Origin: Aeromonas salmonicida subsp. salmonicida
GTDB taxonomy: Bacteria; Pseudomonadota; Gammaproteobacteria; Enterobacterales; Aeromonadaceae
Reading direction: 5' to 3'
DNA: 64,000 bases
Assembly (NCBI RefSeq): GCF_001643305.1
Contig: NZ_LSGW01000110.1
Location: 1-64,000 of the forward strand
Below are positions 31,206 to 40,555 of this stretch, piece after piece. The notes under the pieces are model-generated. The model was not told where the DNA came from. It saw nothing but the letters and a program-made list of their open reading frames with translations, and did no database searches. The translations under genes were made by a program, and so were the position numbers. The number at the start of each line of letters is the position of its first letter. The stretch's first letter is position 1.

Positions 31206-31928
31206 TTAGCAGCAGGCGAGCTGGAAGGGAACGTCGCCAATCTGTTGCTCTGTAGTGGGCAGGAAGCGCAGCGCGAAACGGTTCTTGTGGCCGCTCAGCG
31301 TCGGATAGCACTGCTGGGCATCGGGCAGGCGGATGCGGATCAGTTCCGCATTCTCGGCAGTATCCTGGAAGAAACCATTGGTAGCGATCTCGTCGCTGAA
31401 GTTGCCGGATTCACGCCATAGCCGCAGCAATAGGGTAATGGCATTCATCAGCAGATTGATGTCGCTGAGCCAAAGTTGCATCTGCTGGTTGCGAACCATC
31501 GTCGGCGTACCTAGCCAGTGATGCAGTTGCGGTACATCGAAGGCGCACAGACCGCCCGGAATGGAGAAGCGCTGACGGATGGAGCCGAGCAGTCTATCCT
31601 CTTTCAGCCGAGCGCCGGGGCGTGAGGCACTGAGCAGGTTGCGAGAGAGCTGGGTGCTCTCTTGCTGCATCTGTTTGATCTGTTCCAGATCGACATCCGG
31701 CAGACTGGCCCAGTGGCTCAGACGCTGGCCGAGACGCTCCAGATCCTTGATGAGATCGGCTCGCAGGTCTCCGCGCTCCAGCAATTCTTGCAGATCGAAC
31801 AACCCCTTGAAGAAGGCGATGTGTGCCCAGGACTGGTCACTGTCCAGATTGTCGCGGATCTGGGAAAAGAGAGACTCCAGACGAAGATAGGTCCGGCTTT
31901 TTTCATTGAGGGGAAAATCGTAAATCAT
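31206..31928 (-). CDS. zapD: FtsZ-associated protein ZapD
   Basis: A 240-residue cytoplasmic protein (formerly YacF) that cross-links FtsZ filaments by binding the FtsZ C-terminal peptide. The N-terminus MIYDFPLNEKSRTYLRLE is diagnostic. I set the start at 31928, with AGGA upstream; the frame continues further without similarity. Its target, ftsZ, is encoded at 23251-24402. Confidence 0.93.
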   Translation of the reverse strand: MIYDFPLNEKSRTYLRLESLFSQIRDNLDSDQSWAHIAFFKGLFDLQELLERGDLRADLIKDLERLGQRLSHWASLPDVDLEQIKQMQQESTQLSRNLLSASRPGARLKEDRLLGSIRQRFSIPGGLCAFDVPQLHHWLGTPTMVRNQQMQLWLSDINLLMNAITLLLRLWRESGNFSDEIATNGFFQDTAENAELIRIRLPDAQQCYPTLSGHKNRFALRFLPTTEQQIGDVPFQLACC

Positions 31929-31965
31929 GCCTAATCCTGGCCAGCCATAAACCGGCCTAGTGTAC

Positions 31966-32580
31966 TCACACTTGACTGGCTTGTTGAGAGGCAAATGCCA
32001 TATATGTCTCGTGCAGCGCTAAAATCCGGCGCTTTATGGTCTCGGCTGCGTCATTTTGGTTGTCCAGCACGTCATCGGCTGCCGCGAGCCGCTCGGCACG
32101 GCTTGCCTGTGCAGCCAGAATGGCCTCTGCTTGCGCCCGGCTAACGCCATCCCGGCGACAGGTCCGCTCAATCTGGGTTGCCTCATCCACATCGATCACT
32201 AGCACCCGGTTGGCGAGCTGGGTAAGTCTGTTCTCGATCAGCAGCGGCACCACCAGCAGGCAATAGGGCGAGCGTGCGTTGGCGCACTGGCGCAGCATCT
32301 CCTGGCGGATCAGCGGATGGAGCAGGCCGTTGAGCCATGCCTTGGCGTCAGGATCGCTGAATACCCGCTCCCGCAGGCGGCGCCGATCGAGCTGCCCCTG
32401 CGGATCCAGCATCTCGGGGCCAAACTGGGCTGCGATGGCGGCCAGGGCCGGTGTGCCGGGCTCCACGACTTCGCGAGCGATGACGTCCGCATCCACTATG
32501 TCTATGCCAAGCTCGGCAAACTGGTTGGCAATGGTGGTTTTGCCGCTGCCAATACCGCCTGTGATTGCAACGATATACAT
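31966..32580 (-). CDS. coaE: Dephospho-CoA kinase CoaE
   Basis: A 204-residue P-loop kinase for the last step of coenzyme A synthesis. The Walker A loop is [14 protein letters not shown] (residues 6-19) and [13 protein letters not shown] follows, as in the family. It lies between tapD (19-base gap) and zapD, an arrangement shared by many gammaproteobacteria. Confidence 0.95.
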   Translation of the reverse strand: MYIVAITGGIGSGKTTIANQFAELGIDIVDADVIAREVVEPGTPALAAIAAQFGPEMLDPQGQLDRRRLRERVFSDPDAKAWLNGLLHPLIRQEMLRQCANARSPYCLLVVPLLIENRLTQLANRVLVIDVDEATQIERTCRRDGVSRAQAEAILAAQASRAERLAAADDVLDNQNDAAETIKRRILALHETYMAFASQQASQV

Positions 32581-32599
32581 GGGTCAGTGCACCCTTTTT

Positions 32600-33475
32600 T
32601 CAGAGGATAGTGGAGAGATACCAGCGGGTGATGCTATCGCCCCAGAGCAGTGCGATCCAGCCTGCGATGGCGAGATAGGGGCCAAAGGGGATGGGTTTGC
32701 TCTGGTGATGGTTGCGCAGCAAAATGAGGCCAATGCCGAAGATGGCGCCGACCAGAGAAGAGAGCAGCAGTACTATGGGCAGCGCCTGCCAGCCAAGCCA
32801 GGCTCCCAGCGCTGCCAGCAGTTTGAAGTCCCCATAGCCCATGCCCTCCTTGCCGGTAAGCAGCTTGAAGGCCCAGTAGAGGCTCCACAGCACCAGATAG
32901 CCTGCCATGGCGCCGATGACAGCATCGCCGAGAGGCACGTATCCGCCCAGCAGGTTGAACAGCAGCCCGCCCCACAGTAGCGGCAAGGTGAGCTGGTCCG
33001 GCAGCAGCATCTTGTCCAGATCGATAAAGGTGAGCGCCACCAGCACCCAGGTCAGCAGGAGGGCAGCCAGCGTACCCCAGCCAGGGGTGAGCGTCATGGC
33101 AACCACCACAGAGAGCAGCGCGGTCAGCAGCTCCACCAGCGGATAGCGAGCCGAAATGGCGGCCTGGCAGCCCCGGCAGCGACCTTTGAGCCAGAGCCAG
33201 CTCAGCAGGGGAATGTTTTCCAAGGCCGTTATGGGGTGATTGCAGCGAGGGCAGCAGGAGCGCGGCACCATCAGATTGTAGCGCTCGTCATCTTCTGGCT
33301 GCGGCGTGTCTGAACTGAAATAGCTGCGATATTCGGCCTGCCACTCCCGTTCCAGCATGATGGGCAGGCGGTGGATCACCACGTTGAGAAAGCTGCCGAT
33401 CATCAGGGAGAAGAGAAAAACCAGCGAGAAGTAGAGCCATGGCAAGCCGTGTGCCAGCTCGAGAAGAAGTGTCAT
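32600..33475 (-). CDS. tapD: Type IV prepilin peptidase TapD (PilD)
   Basis: A 291-residue polytopic membrane enzyme that cleaves and N-methylates prepilins; in Aeromonas it also serves type II secretion pseudopilins. The two CxxC pairs in the first cytoplasmic loop (CPRC, CRGC) and both catalytic aspartates (FIDLDKMLLPD and GYGDFKLL) are present. Start at 33475 (MTLLLELAHGL). It is last of the tap genes, 63 bases after the damaged tapC. Confidence 0.95.
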   Translation of the reverse strand: MTLLLELAHGLPWLYFSLVFLFSLMIGSFLNVVIHRLPIMLEREWQAEYRSYFSSDTPQPEDDERYNLMVPRSCCPRCNHPITALENIPLLSWLWLKGRCRGCQAAISARYPLVELLTALLSVVVAMTLTPGWGTLAALLLTWVLVALTFIDLDKMLLPDQLTLPLLWGGLLFNLLGGYVPLGDAVIGAMAGYLVLWSLYWAFKLLTGKEGMGYGDFKLLAALGAWLGWQALPIVLLLSSLVGAIFGIGLILLRNHHQSKPIPFGPYLAIAGWIALLWGDSITRWYLSTIL

Positions 33476-33538
33476 AACCAACCGTCTGTCATGAAATTGG
33501 GAAAAGGGCATGCCGTTGTGAGTGCACACCCTCGCGGA

Positions 33539-34779
33539 TCAGCCTACCACGTCACCCAGCTTGAAGATGGGCAGGTACATGGCGACGACCATGCCGCCGA
33601 CCAGTACACCCAGCACCACCATGATGAGAGGCTCCAGCAGGCTGGTGAGGCCGTCGACCAAGTCATCGACCTCTTGCTCGAAGATGGTCGCGACCTTGGA
33701 GAGCATATCATCGATGGCGCCTGACTCCTCACCGATCATCACCATCTGGATCACCTGTCGGGGAAGAGATCCACGGTGCGCATGGCCACGTTGATCTGCA
33801 TGCCGGCTACCACCTCGTTGCGAATGGCCATGACGGCGGTACGATAGACATAGTTGCCTGAGGCGCCGGCGGCCGAGATCAGTGCATCCACCAGGGGTAT
33901 GCCCGCCGAGAAGGTGGTGGAAAGGGTGCGGGCGAAGCGGGCCATAGCCGCCTTGTGCAGTATCATGCCCACCACGGGAATGGTGAGGATGAACTTGTCT
34001 GTGTTGTCTTTGACCTTCTGGGACGCGCGCCACGCTCGTACATAAAGGAAAATGCCAAGCCCTATCCCGCCAAAAATCACATACCACCAATTCTGCATGA
34101 AGCGGGAGATGCCGATGACAAACTGGGTGAAGATGGGCAGCTCGGCACCAAAGCTCTTGAAGATGTCCTCGAACTGCGGGATGACGAACAGCAGCAGTAT
34201 GGAGGTGACGACGATGGCGACCAGGATGACCATGGCCGGATAGAACATTGCCTTCTTGATCTTGGACTTGAGCGCTTCCGACTTTTCTCTGTAGGTGGCG
34301 ATGCGATCGTAGATGGTTTCCAGCGCGCCGGATTGCTCGCCCGCTTCCACCAGATCGCAATAGAGCGCATCAAAGTGGCGAGGGTGGCGGCGCAGGGCAT
34401 CTGACATCGGGGTGCCTGTCTCCACATCCGCAGCTATCTGGCCCATCAGCTCGCGCATCGCGGCTTTTTCATGGCTGCGGGCTATGATCTGCAGGCTCTG
34501 CACCAGAGGTACCCCGGCGGAGAGCATTGTGGTGATCTGACGGGAAACGATGGCGATATCCATCGGTTTGATCCTGGCGCCACCCTTGGAAAAAAGCCCC
34601 TGGCTCTTTTTGCTCACTCTGGTGACATTGACCCCCTGCTTGCGCAGTTCGGCCTTGACCGTATTGATGCTGTCGGCCTGTAGCTCGCCGGATACCTTCT
34701 GACCCTTGCGATTTACCCCGCTCCAGCGGAAGGCAAAGACTTTCTTGGGGGCATTCTGTTTTTGCGTTAGCGTTGCCAT
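33539..34779 (-). pseudogene. tapC: Type IV pilus inner-membrane platform TapC (PilC), frameshifted
   Basis: A GspF/PilC-type platform protein. The first frame runs from ATG 34779 to a TGA at 33751-33753, after about 342 residues. The remainder ([18 protein letters not shown] to FKLGDVVG) continues in another frame to 33539. Restoring one base near 33755-33756, which would turn the run into an ATG codon (FPDMVIQM), gives exactly 413 residues, the normal TapC length. The lost part includes the last conserved GEESG segment and membrane helices. This is either a recent mutation or a sequencing error; the rest of the gene shows no other damage. Confidence 0.85.
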
Positions 34780-34907
34780 CACTGCATCCTGCAATTGGGC
34801 GCTGGCATCCGACTCTCTTGTTGTCTGGATGCCCTGGCCTGATGGGAATCGTCAAGGACGCCGGTTCGGCATCACCTGGATCAGTCAGTCTGATTGGAAA
34901 TGGTCTG

Positions 34908-36614
34908 TCAGTTGGTGGTCACCCGGTTGATCTCTGCCAGGCTGGTCACCCCCAGGCGGGCCTTCTCCAAGCCCGAGACACGCAGGGTTCGCATCCCCTC
35001 TTTTTGAGCAATCGCTGCAATTTGCAGGGAGTTGGCTCCTTGCATAATCAATTTTGCAATGTTTTCAGACATTAGCATGATTTCGTAGATACCGACCCGA
35101 CCCTTGTAGCCCCCCGAGCACTCTTTGCAGCCTACTGGCTTGAACAGGCGCAAGCCGGCGGCCAACTGCTGCTGGGTGAAGCCCAGCTCCAGCAATTCAG
35201 CTTCGGGCACCACTTCCGGTGCCTTGCAGTGATCGCAGAGCTTGCGAGCGAGGCGCTGGGCCATGATGAGGGTCACCGAAGAGGCGATATTGAAGGCCGG
35301 GACCCCCATGTTCATCATCCGGGTCAGGGTTTCGGCTGCCGAGTTGGTGTGCAGGGTGGAGAGCACCAGGTGGCCGGTCTGGGCGGCTTTGATGGCAATC
35401 TCGGCGGTTTCCAGATCCCGGATTTCCCCCACCATCACAACGTCGGGATCCTGGCGAAGAAAGGATCGCAGGGCGCTGGCGAAGGTCAACCCCGCCTTGG
35501 GATTGACTTGTACCTGGTTGACGCCTGGCAGGTTGATCTCCACCGGATCTTCGGCGGTTGAGATGTTCACCTCTGTGATGTTGAGAATATTGAGGCCGGT
35601 ATAGAGAGAGACCGTCTTGCCAGAGCCGGTCGGGCCCGTCACCAGTATCATGCCCTGGGGCTTGGAGAGGGCACGCAGATACTGTGCCTTCTGCCGGTCG
35701 TCGAAGCCGAGCTGTTCGATATTGAGCCGCGCTGCGGAAGAGTCCAGCAGACGGATAACGATCTTCTCGCCCCACATGGTGGGCAGTGTGTTGACCCGCA
35801 TATCCATGGATTTGTTGCGCGACAGCTTTAACTTGATGCGACCATCCTGGGGCAGCCGTCGCTCTGCGATATCGAGTCGCGCCATCACCTTGAGGCGGGC
35901 CGAAAAGCGGTTGGCCAGATTGACCGGCGGCGTCGCTATTTCGTGCAGTATGCCGTCTATACGAAAGCGGATACGGTACTTGGTCTCATAGGGTTCGAAG
36001 TGCAGATCCGAGGCGCCGCGCTTGATGGCATCCATCATGATTTTATTGATGTATTTGACGATGGGGGCATCGTCATCGGCGGTATTGACGCTCTCATCGA
36101 GGCGGGAGTTTTCGTCCGAGACTTCCAGCTCGGAGATCTCCGACTCGTCGATCTCCTCCATGCCGAGGGCATCCTGCTCGCTTTCCATCAGCTTGCCGAT
36201 GGCGGCGGTGAGCTTGTTCTCTTCCACCAGCAGGGCTTCGGTATGGAGCCCGAAGCTGAAGCCAAAATCCTCCAGTGCCGACACGTTGGTCGGGTCTGAC
36301 ATGGCGATATAGAGGGTGTGGCCCTGGGTGTAGATGGGCAGCACATGGTGTTTTTCAATCAGCTTCTGATTGAGGTACTTCTGCGGGATCTCGGCCAGGT
36401 CGAAGGCGGCAAGATCCAGCAGAGGTACCCCATATTCCAGCTCGCAAAAATCCGCCAGCGCCTTGCTGTCGAGGATCTCGTTTTCAATCAGAAATGTCAC
36501 GAAGGGTTTGCGCTGGGCCTTGGCTTGGCTCAGGTAACGCTGTGAGTCGGACTCACTGAGCAGGGATGAGGCGGCCAGGCTTAACGCCAGGCCGCTATTG
36601 GGGCTAGAGGTCAT
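34908..36614 (-). CDS. tapB: Type IV pilus extension ATPase TapB (PilB)
   Basis: A 568-residue GspE/PilB ATPase that powers pilus extension. It has an N-terminal MshEN-like region (about 1-150), then the ATPase core with Walker [16 protein letters not shown] (near 328), Walker B-like [16 protein letters not shown], and the zinc tetracysteine site (CDHC and CKEC). It begins three bases after the tapA stop, and 128 bases separate it from tapC. Confidence 0.96.
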   Translation of the reverse strand: MTSSPNSGLALSLAASSLLSESDSQRYLSQAKAQRKPFVTFLIENEILDSKALADFCELEYGVPLLDLAAFDLAEIPQKYLNQKLIEKHHVLPIYTQGHTLYIAMSDPTNVSALEDFGFSFGLHTEALLVEENKLTAAIGKLMESEQDALGMEEIDESEISELEVSDENSRLDESVNTADDDAPIVKYINKIMMDAIKRGASDLHFEPYETKYRIRFRIDGILHEIATPPVNLANRFSARLKVMARLDIAERRLPQDGRIKLKLSRNKSMDMRVNTLPTMWGEKIVIRLLDSSAARLNIEQLGFDDRQKAQYLRALSKPQGMILVTGPTGSGKTVSLYTGLNILNITEVNISTAEDPVEINLPGVNQVQVNPKAGLTFASALRSFLRQDPDVVMVGEIRDLETAEIAIKAAQTGHLVLSTLHTNSAAETLTRMMNMGVPAFNIASSVTLIMAQRLARKLCDHCKAPEVVPEAELLELGFTQQQLAAGLRLFKPVGCKECSGGYKGRVGIYEIMLMSENIAKLIMQGANSLQIAAIAQKEGMRTLRVSGLEKARLGVTSLAEINRVTTN

Positions 36615-36617
36615 GCG

Positions 36618-37046
36618 TTAGCAGATGCCTGCGCCTACACATGTGCCAACAGTGCCAGAGGGATTTGGGGCCCAATTGATTTTTCCTGAAGTCAGAGTCG
36701 GGACCAGTATATATGTGTATGCTGTGCCACCGAATGATGCAGCAACTCCTTCTGCAGTGATCGCATTTGTTGTGGAATCTACTTTTACTGACTGTACGTT
36801 ACCGTTGGCACCGGAAACTTCAGCAGGAACACCGTTAGTTCCTGCATCACATCCACCAAGGGAGCCAGTGGTTTGAGCGCATATTTCAATTGCTGTTTTG
36901 AAAGGTCCTGTAGCGGAAATAACTTCTGTAAATCTAGCCTTCTGCGTATAGGTCTGATATGCAGGAAGTGCAATCGCCGCCAGAATGGCCACGATCGCGA
37001 CCACGATCATCAGTTCAATAAGGGTAAAGCCTGATTGCTTCTTCAT
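36618..37046 (-). CDS. tapA: Type IV pilin TapA (PilA)
   Basis: A 142-residue type IVa prepilin. The leader MKKQSG is cleaved before Phe by TapD, and the hydrophobic alpha-helix [20 protein letters not shown] with Glu5 follows. Two cysteine pairs are seen (CAQTT with GGCDAG, and GTCVGAGIC at the C-terminus), the latter forming the D-loop region. Start at 37046, with AAGGACA upstream. It is the major subunit of the Tap pilus, though tapC damage may prevent assembly. Confidence 0.94.
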   Translation of the reverse strand: MKKQSGFTLIELMIVVAIVAILAAIALPAYQTYTQKARFTEVISATGPFKTAIEICAQTTGSLGGCDAGTNGVPAEVSGANGNVQSVKVDSTTNAITAEGVAASFGGTAYTYILVPTLTSGKINWAPNPSGTVGTCVGAGIC

Positions 37047-37109
37047 GTCAAATGTCCTTTTGTCCTTGGTTCCTGAGACGTGCTGGTGGAAAACTATCCA
37101 CACGTCAGT

Positions 37110-37137
37110 ATCTTATCCGAGCTGTTCGACTTGGCAA
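37110..37137 (-). promoter_or_regulatory. Candidate sigma-70 promoter for tapA
   Basis: On the minus strand, TTGCCA (37132-37137) and TAAGAT (37110-37115) are 16 bases apart, about 65 bases before the tapA ATG. I saw no clear sigma-54 GG-GC element in the 334-base tapA-nadC gap. Apart from this and the nadC terminator the gap shows nothing coding. Confidence 0.42.
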
Positions 37138-37283
37138 CAGAGCGCATCGCCTTTGTTAACTAGTTTCCTGTCATTTGCGAAGAACTTGATATAAATCATG
37201 GATGAAGAGCCTCTACTGACTCTTTTTGACTGGCGGGATGGGGTCCATCATCACACTCCTTTGCTGAGGGATCCTGCATAAAG

Positions 37284-37306
37284 AAAAGGCGCCCGTGGCG
37301 CCTTTT
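37284..37306 (-). terminator. Terminator after nadC
   Basis: Ten-base arms AAAAGGCGCC and GGCGCCTTTT (37284-37293, 37297-37306) with a three-base loop. It lies about 75 bases past the nadC stop on the minus strand, and separates nadC from tapA. Confidence 0.75.
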
Positions 37307-37380
37307 GCAAGTCCTTCATCTTCTTATATGTCAGCCGAGCCATGATGAGATCGCGAGTCTTTCTCAGCTAGCCTTTTCAG

Positions 37381-38713
<1,333 letters not shown>

Positions 38714-38859
38714 ATCCTTTCCTGCGTTGGGCAACAGAGGGCTCAGCCTATCACAGTTGCCTGACTGGATTCAGGCGATTGCGGCGACCGTGAGAGGCGG
38801 ATCATCTTGCTGCCCAGTCGCTCCTTGTCAAGTGCGCCATTCCATTGCAGAACGAGTAG

Positions 38860-39435
38860 ATGATGACCCAGCCTAAAGCATTTTTTTCCATTGATTCAGA
38901 CGGTTGGTGTGAGCAGGCGCGCAAGGTGCCGTCACCGCACCACAACGAGCGGGCCAGTGTGGACGATATCTCCCTGCTGGTGGTACACGGCATCAGCCTG
39001 CCGCCAGGGGAGTTCGGCGGTCCCTGGATTGACGATCTCTTTCTGGGCCGGCTCGATCCGACCGCGCATCCCTATTTCGCCAGCATTCATCAGCTGCGGG
39101 TCTCGGCCCACTGCCTGATCCGGCGGGACGGTGAGCTGGTGCAATACGTACCGTTTGGCGCCCGCGCCTGGCATTCCGGGATATCGAGCTGGGAGGGGAG
39201 AGAGGCCTGCAACGATTTTTCCATCGGCATCGAGCTGGAGGGGACCGACGAGCAGCCCTACAGCGATGCGCAATATGAGGTACTGTCAGGGCTCAGTCGA
39301 ACCATATCTCGCCATTATCCTGCCATTACTGCGCAACGAATTGTCGGCCATTGTGATATCGCCCCCGGTCGCAAGACGGATCCGGGTGACAGTTTCGAAT
39401 GGCAGCGCTATCGGCAAATGCTCAACTTTAAGTAA
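38860..39435 (+). CDS. ampD: 1,6-anhydro-MurNAc-L-alanine amidase AmpD
   Basis: A 191-residue cytoplasmic zinc amidase of peptidoglycan recycling that releases the peptide from anhydro-muropeptides; its loss derepresses ampC-type beta-lactamases. Zinc ligands are in VVHGISLPPGEF (His), and GHCDIAPGRKTDPG (His and Asp near 163-173). Two adjacent ATGs (38860, 38863) are possible. The usual partner ampE is not next to it; pdhR follows. Confidence 0.95.
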   Translation: MMTQPKAFFSIDSDGWCEQARKVPSPHHNERASVDDISLLVVHGISLPPGEFGGPWIDDLFLGRLDPTAHPYFASIHQLRVSAHCLIRRDGELVQYVPFGARAWHSGISSWEGREACNDFSIGIELEGTDEQPYSDAQYEVLSGLSRTISRHYPAITAQRIVGHCDIAPGRKTDPGDSFEWQRYRQMLNFK

Positions 39436-39541
39436 ATATTCTAAAGATAAGTTAGTGTTTTTAAAATCAATGGCTTGCCTTTATGGCAGGCCATTTTTTC
39501 CTGCTGTTAATCAAATGTTGCCTGTGAGCCAGCTCAAAAAT

Positions 39542-39556
39542 ATTGGTCAGACCAAT
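39542..39556 (+). promoter_or_regulatory. PdhR operator 1 (upstream)
   Basis: ATTGGTcagACCAAT is a perfect palindrome matching the known PdhR box (ATTGGTNNNACCAAT). It lies about 80 bases upstream of the candidate -35 and about 155 bases before pdhR. Confidence 0.8.
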
Positions 39557-39635
39557 TTCTATGAGCTAAATCATAAATCCCTCTTTTTACCCCTTAAGTG
39601 GCAAGGCTGAACCTTGATTCAGATCATCTTTTGGG

Positions 39636-39664
39636 TGGACTTTTTCCAAGCCCTCTGCTAATTT
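39636..39664 (+). promoter_or_regulatory. Candidate pdhR-aceEF promoter
   Basis: TGGACT (39636-39641), 17 bases, TAATTT (39659-39664) with a TGC extension before the -10. The predicted start near 39671 places operator 2 at about +11, the same position as in the Escherichia coli pdh promoter. Confidence 0.45.
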
Positions 39665-39680
39665 TCGCCCCATTCATGAA

Positions 39681-39695
39681 ATTGGTAATACCAAT
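39681..39695 (+). promoter_or_regulatory. PdhR operator 2 (promoter proximal)
   Basis: ATTGGTaatACCAAT is a second perfect PdhR box, 16 bases before the pdhR ATG and 139 bases downstream of operator 1. PdhR bound here would block transcription until pyruvate releases it. Confidence 0.88.
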
Positions 39696-39711
39696 TTAAC
39701 AAAGCAGCCTC

Positions 39712-40476
39712 ATGCCCTATCTCAAGATTACTCAACCCAAGCTGGCCGACGCCATTGTCGCCGAGTTGGAACAGATGATTCTGGAAGGCAGTTTGCAACC
39801 GGGCCAGAAGTTGCCGCCCGAGCGGGAACTCGCCATCCAGTTTCAGGTATCGCGCCCCTCCCTGCGCGAAGCCATCCAGCGCCTGGAAGCCAGAGGACTC
39901 TTGTATCGCCGTCAGGGCGGTGGCACTTACGTACAAAATGCCTTGAGCAAGGGGATCGCCGATCCCCTGTTCGAGCTGCTCAGCACCCACCCGGAAGCCC
40001 AGTATGACCTGCTGGAGTTTCGTCACGCGCTGGAAGGCATCTGTGCCTACTATGCTGCGTTGCGGGGAACCGATGCCGACTTCGAGCGGATACGCAATGC
40101 GCAGTCCGCCATCGAGGAAGCCGGCCAGCAAGGTTCGCTGGTCACCGAATCCGCCGCTGTTACCCAGTTTTATCTGGCGGTAGCCGAGGCGTCCCACAAC
40201 GTGGTGCTGCTGCACCTGTTGCGGGCCATGGGCCCCATGCTTGAGCAGAACATTTTACGCAATAACGAAATTTTGAATCGCCGTCCGGGAGTGGTAGCCA
40301 AGATACGTCGCCATCGTGCGCATCTGATCGAGGCTATCCTGTCGGGGGCTCCGGAGCGGGCCAGGGCTGCTTGTCATGAGCACCTGGCCTTTATCGAGGA
40401 CACCTTGTTGGATATGCAGAGGGAAGACAGCCGGATCCAGCGATCCATGCGTCGGATCCGTCAGCAGGAAAACTAA
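39712..40476 (+). CDS. pdhR: Pyruvate-responsive repressor PdhR
   Basis: A 254-residue GntR/FadR-family repressor. The winged helix-turn-helix covers about residues 8-72 ([20 protein letters not shown], then [14 protein letters not shown]), and the C-terminal FCD-type ligand domain senses pyruvate. It controls the aceEF-lpd genes that follow, and itself through the two boxes upstream. The gap to aceE is 79 bases. Confidence 0.95.
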   Translation: MPYLKITQPKLADAIVAELEQMILEGSLQPGQKLPPERELAIQFQVSRPSLREAIQRLEARGLLYRRQGGGTYVQNALSKGIADPLFELLSTHPEAQYDLLEFRHALEGICAYYAALRGTDADFERIRNAQSAIEEAGQQGSLVTESAAVTQFYLAVAEASHNVVLLHLLRAMGPMLEQNILRNNEILNRRPGVVAKIRRHRAHLIEAILSGAPERARAACHEHLAFIEDTLLDMQREDSRIQRSMRRIRQQEN

Positions 40477-40555
40477 TCCCACAAGGCTTTATTGTCGAAT
40501 GCTTGCGCCCTTCGCCGTGCAATGCCGTGCAATCACAACAAAATAGGAACCAGCC

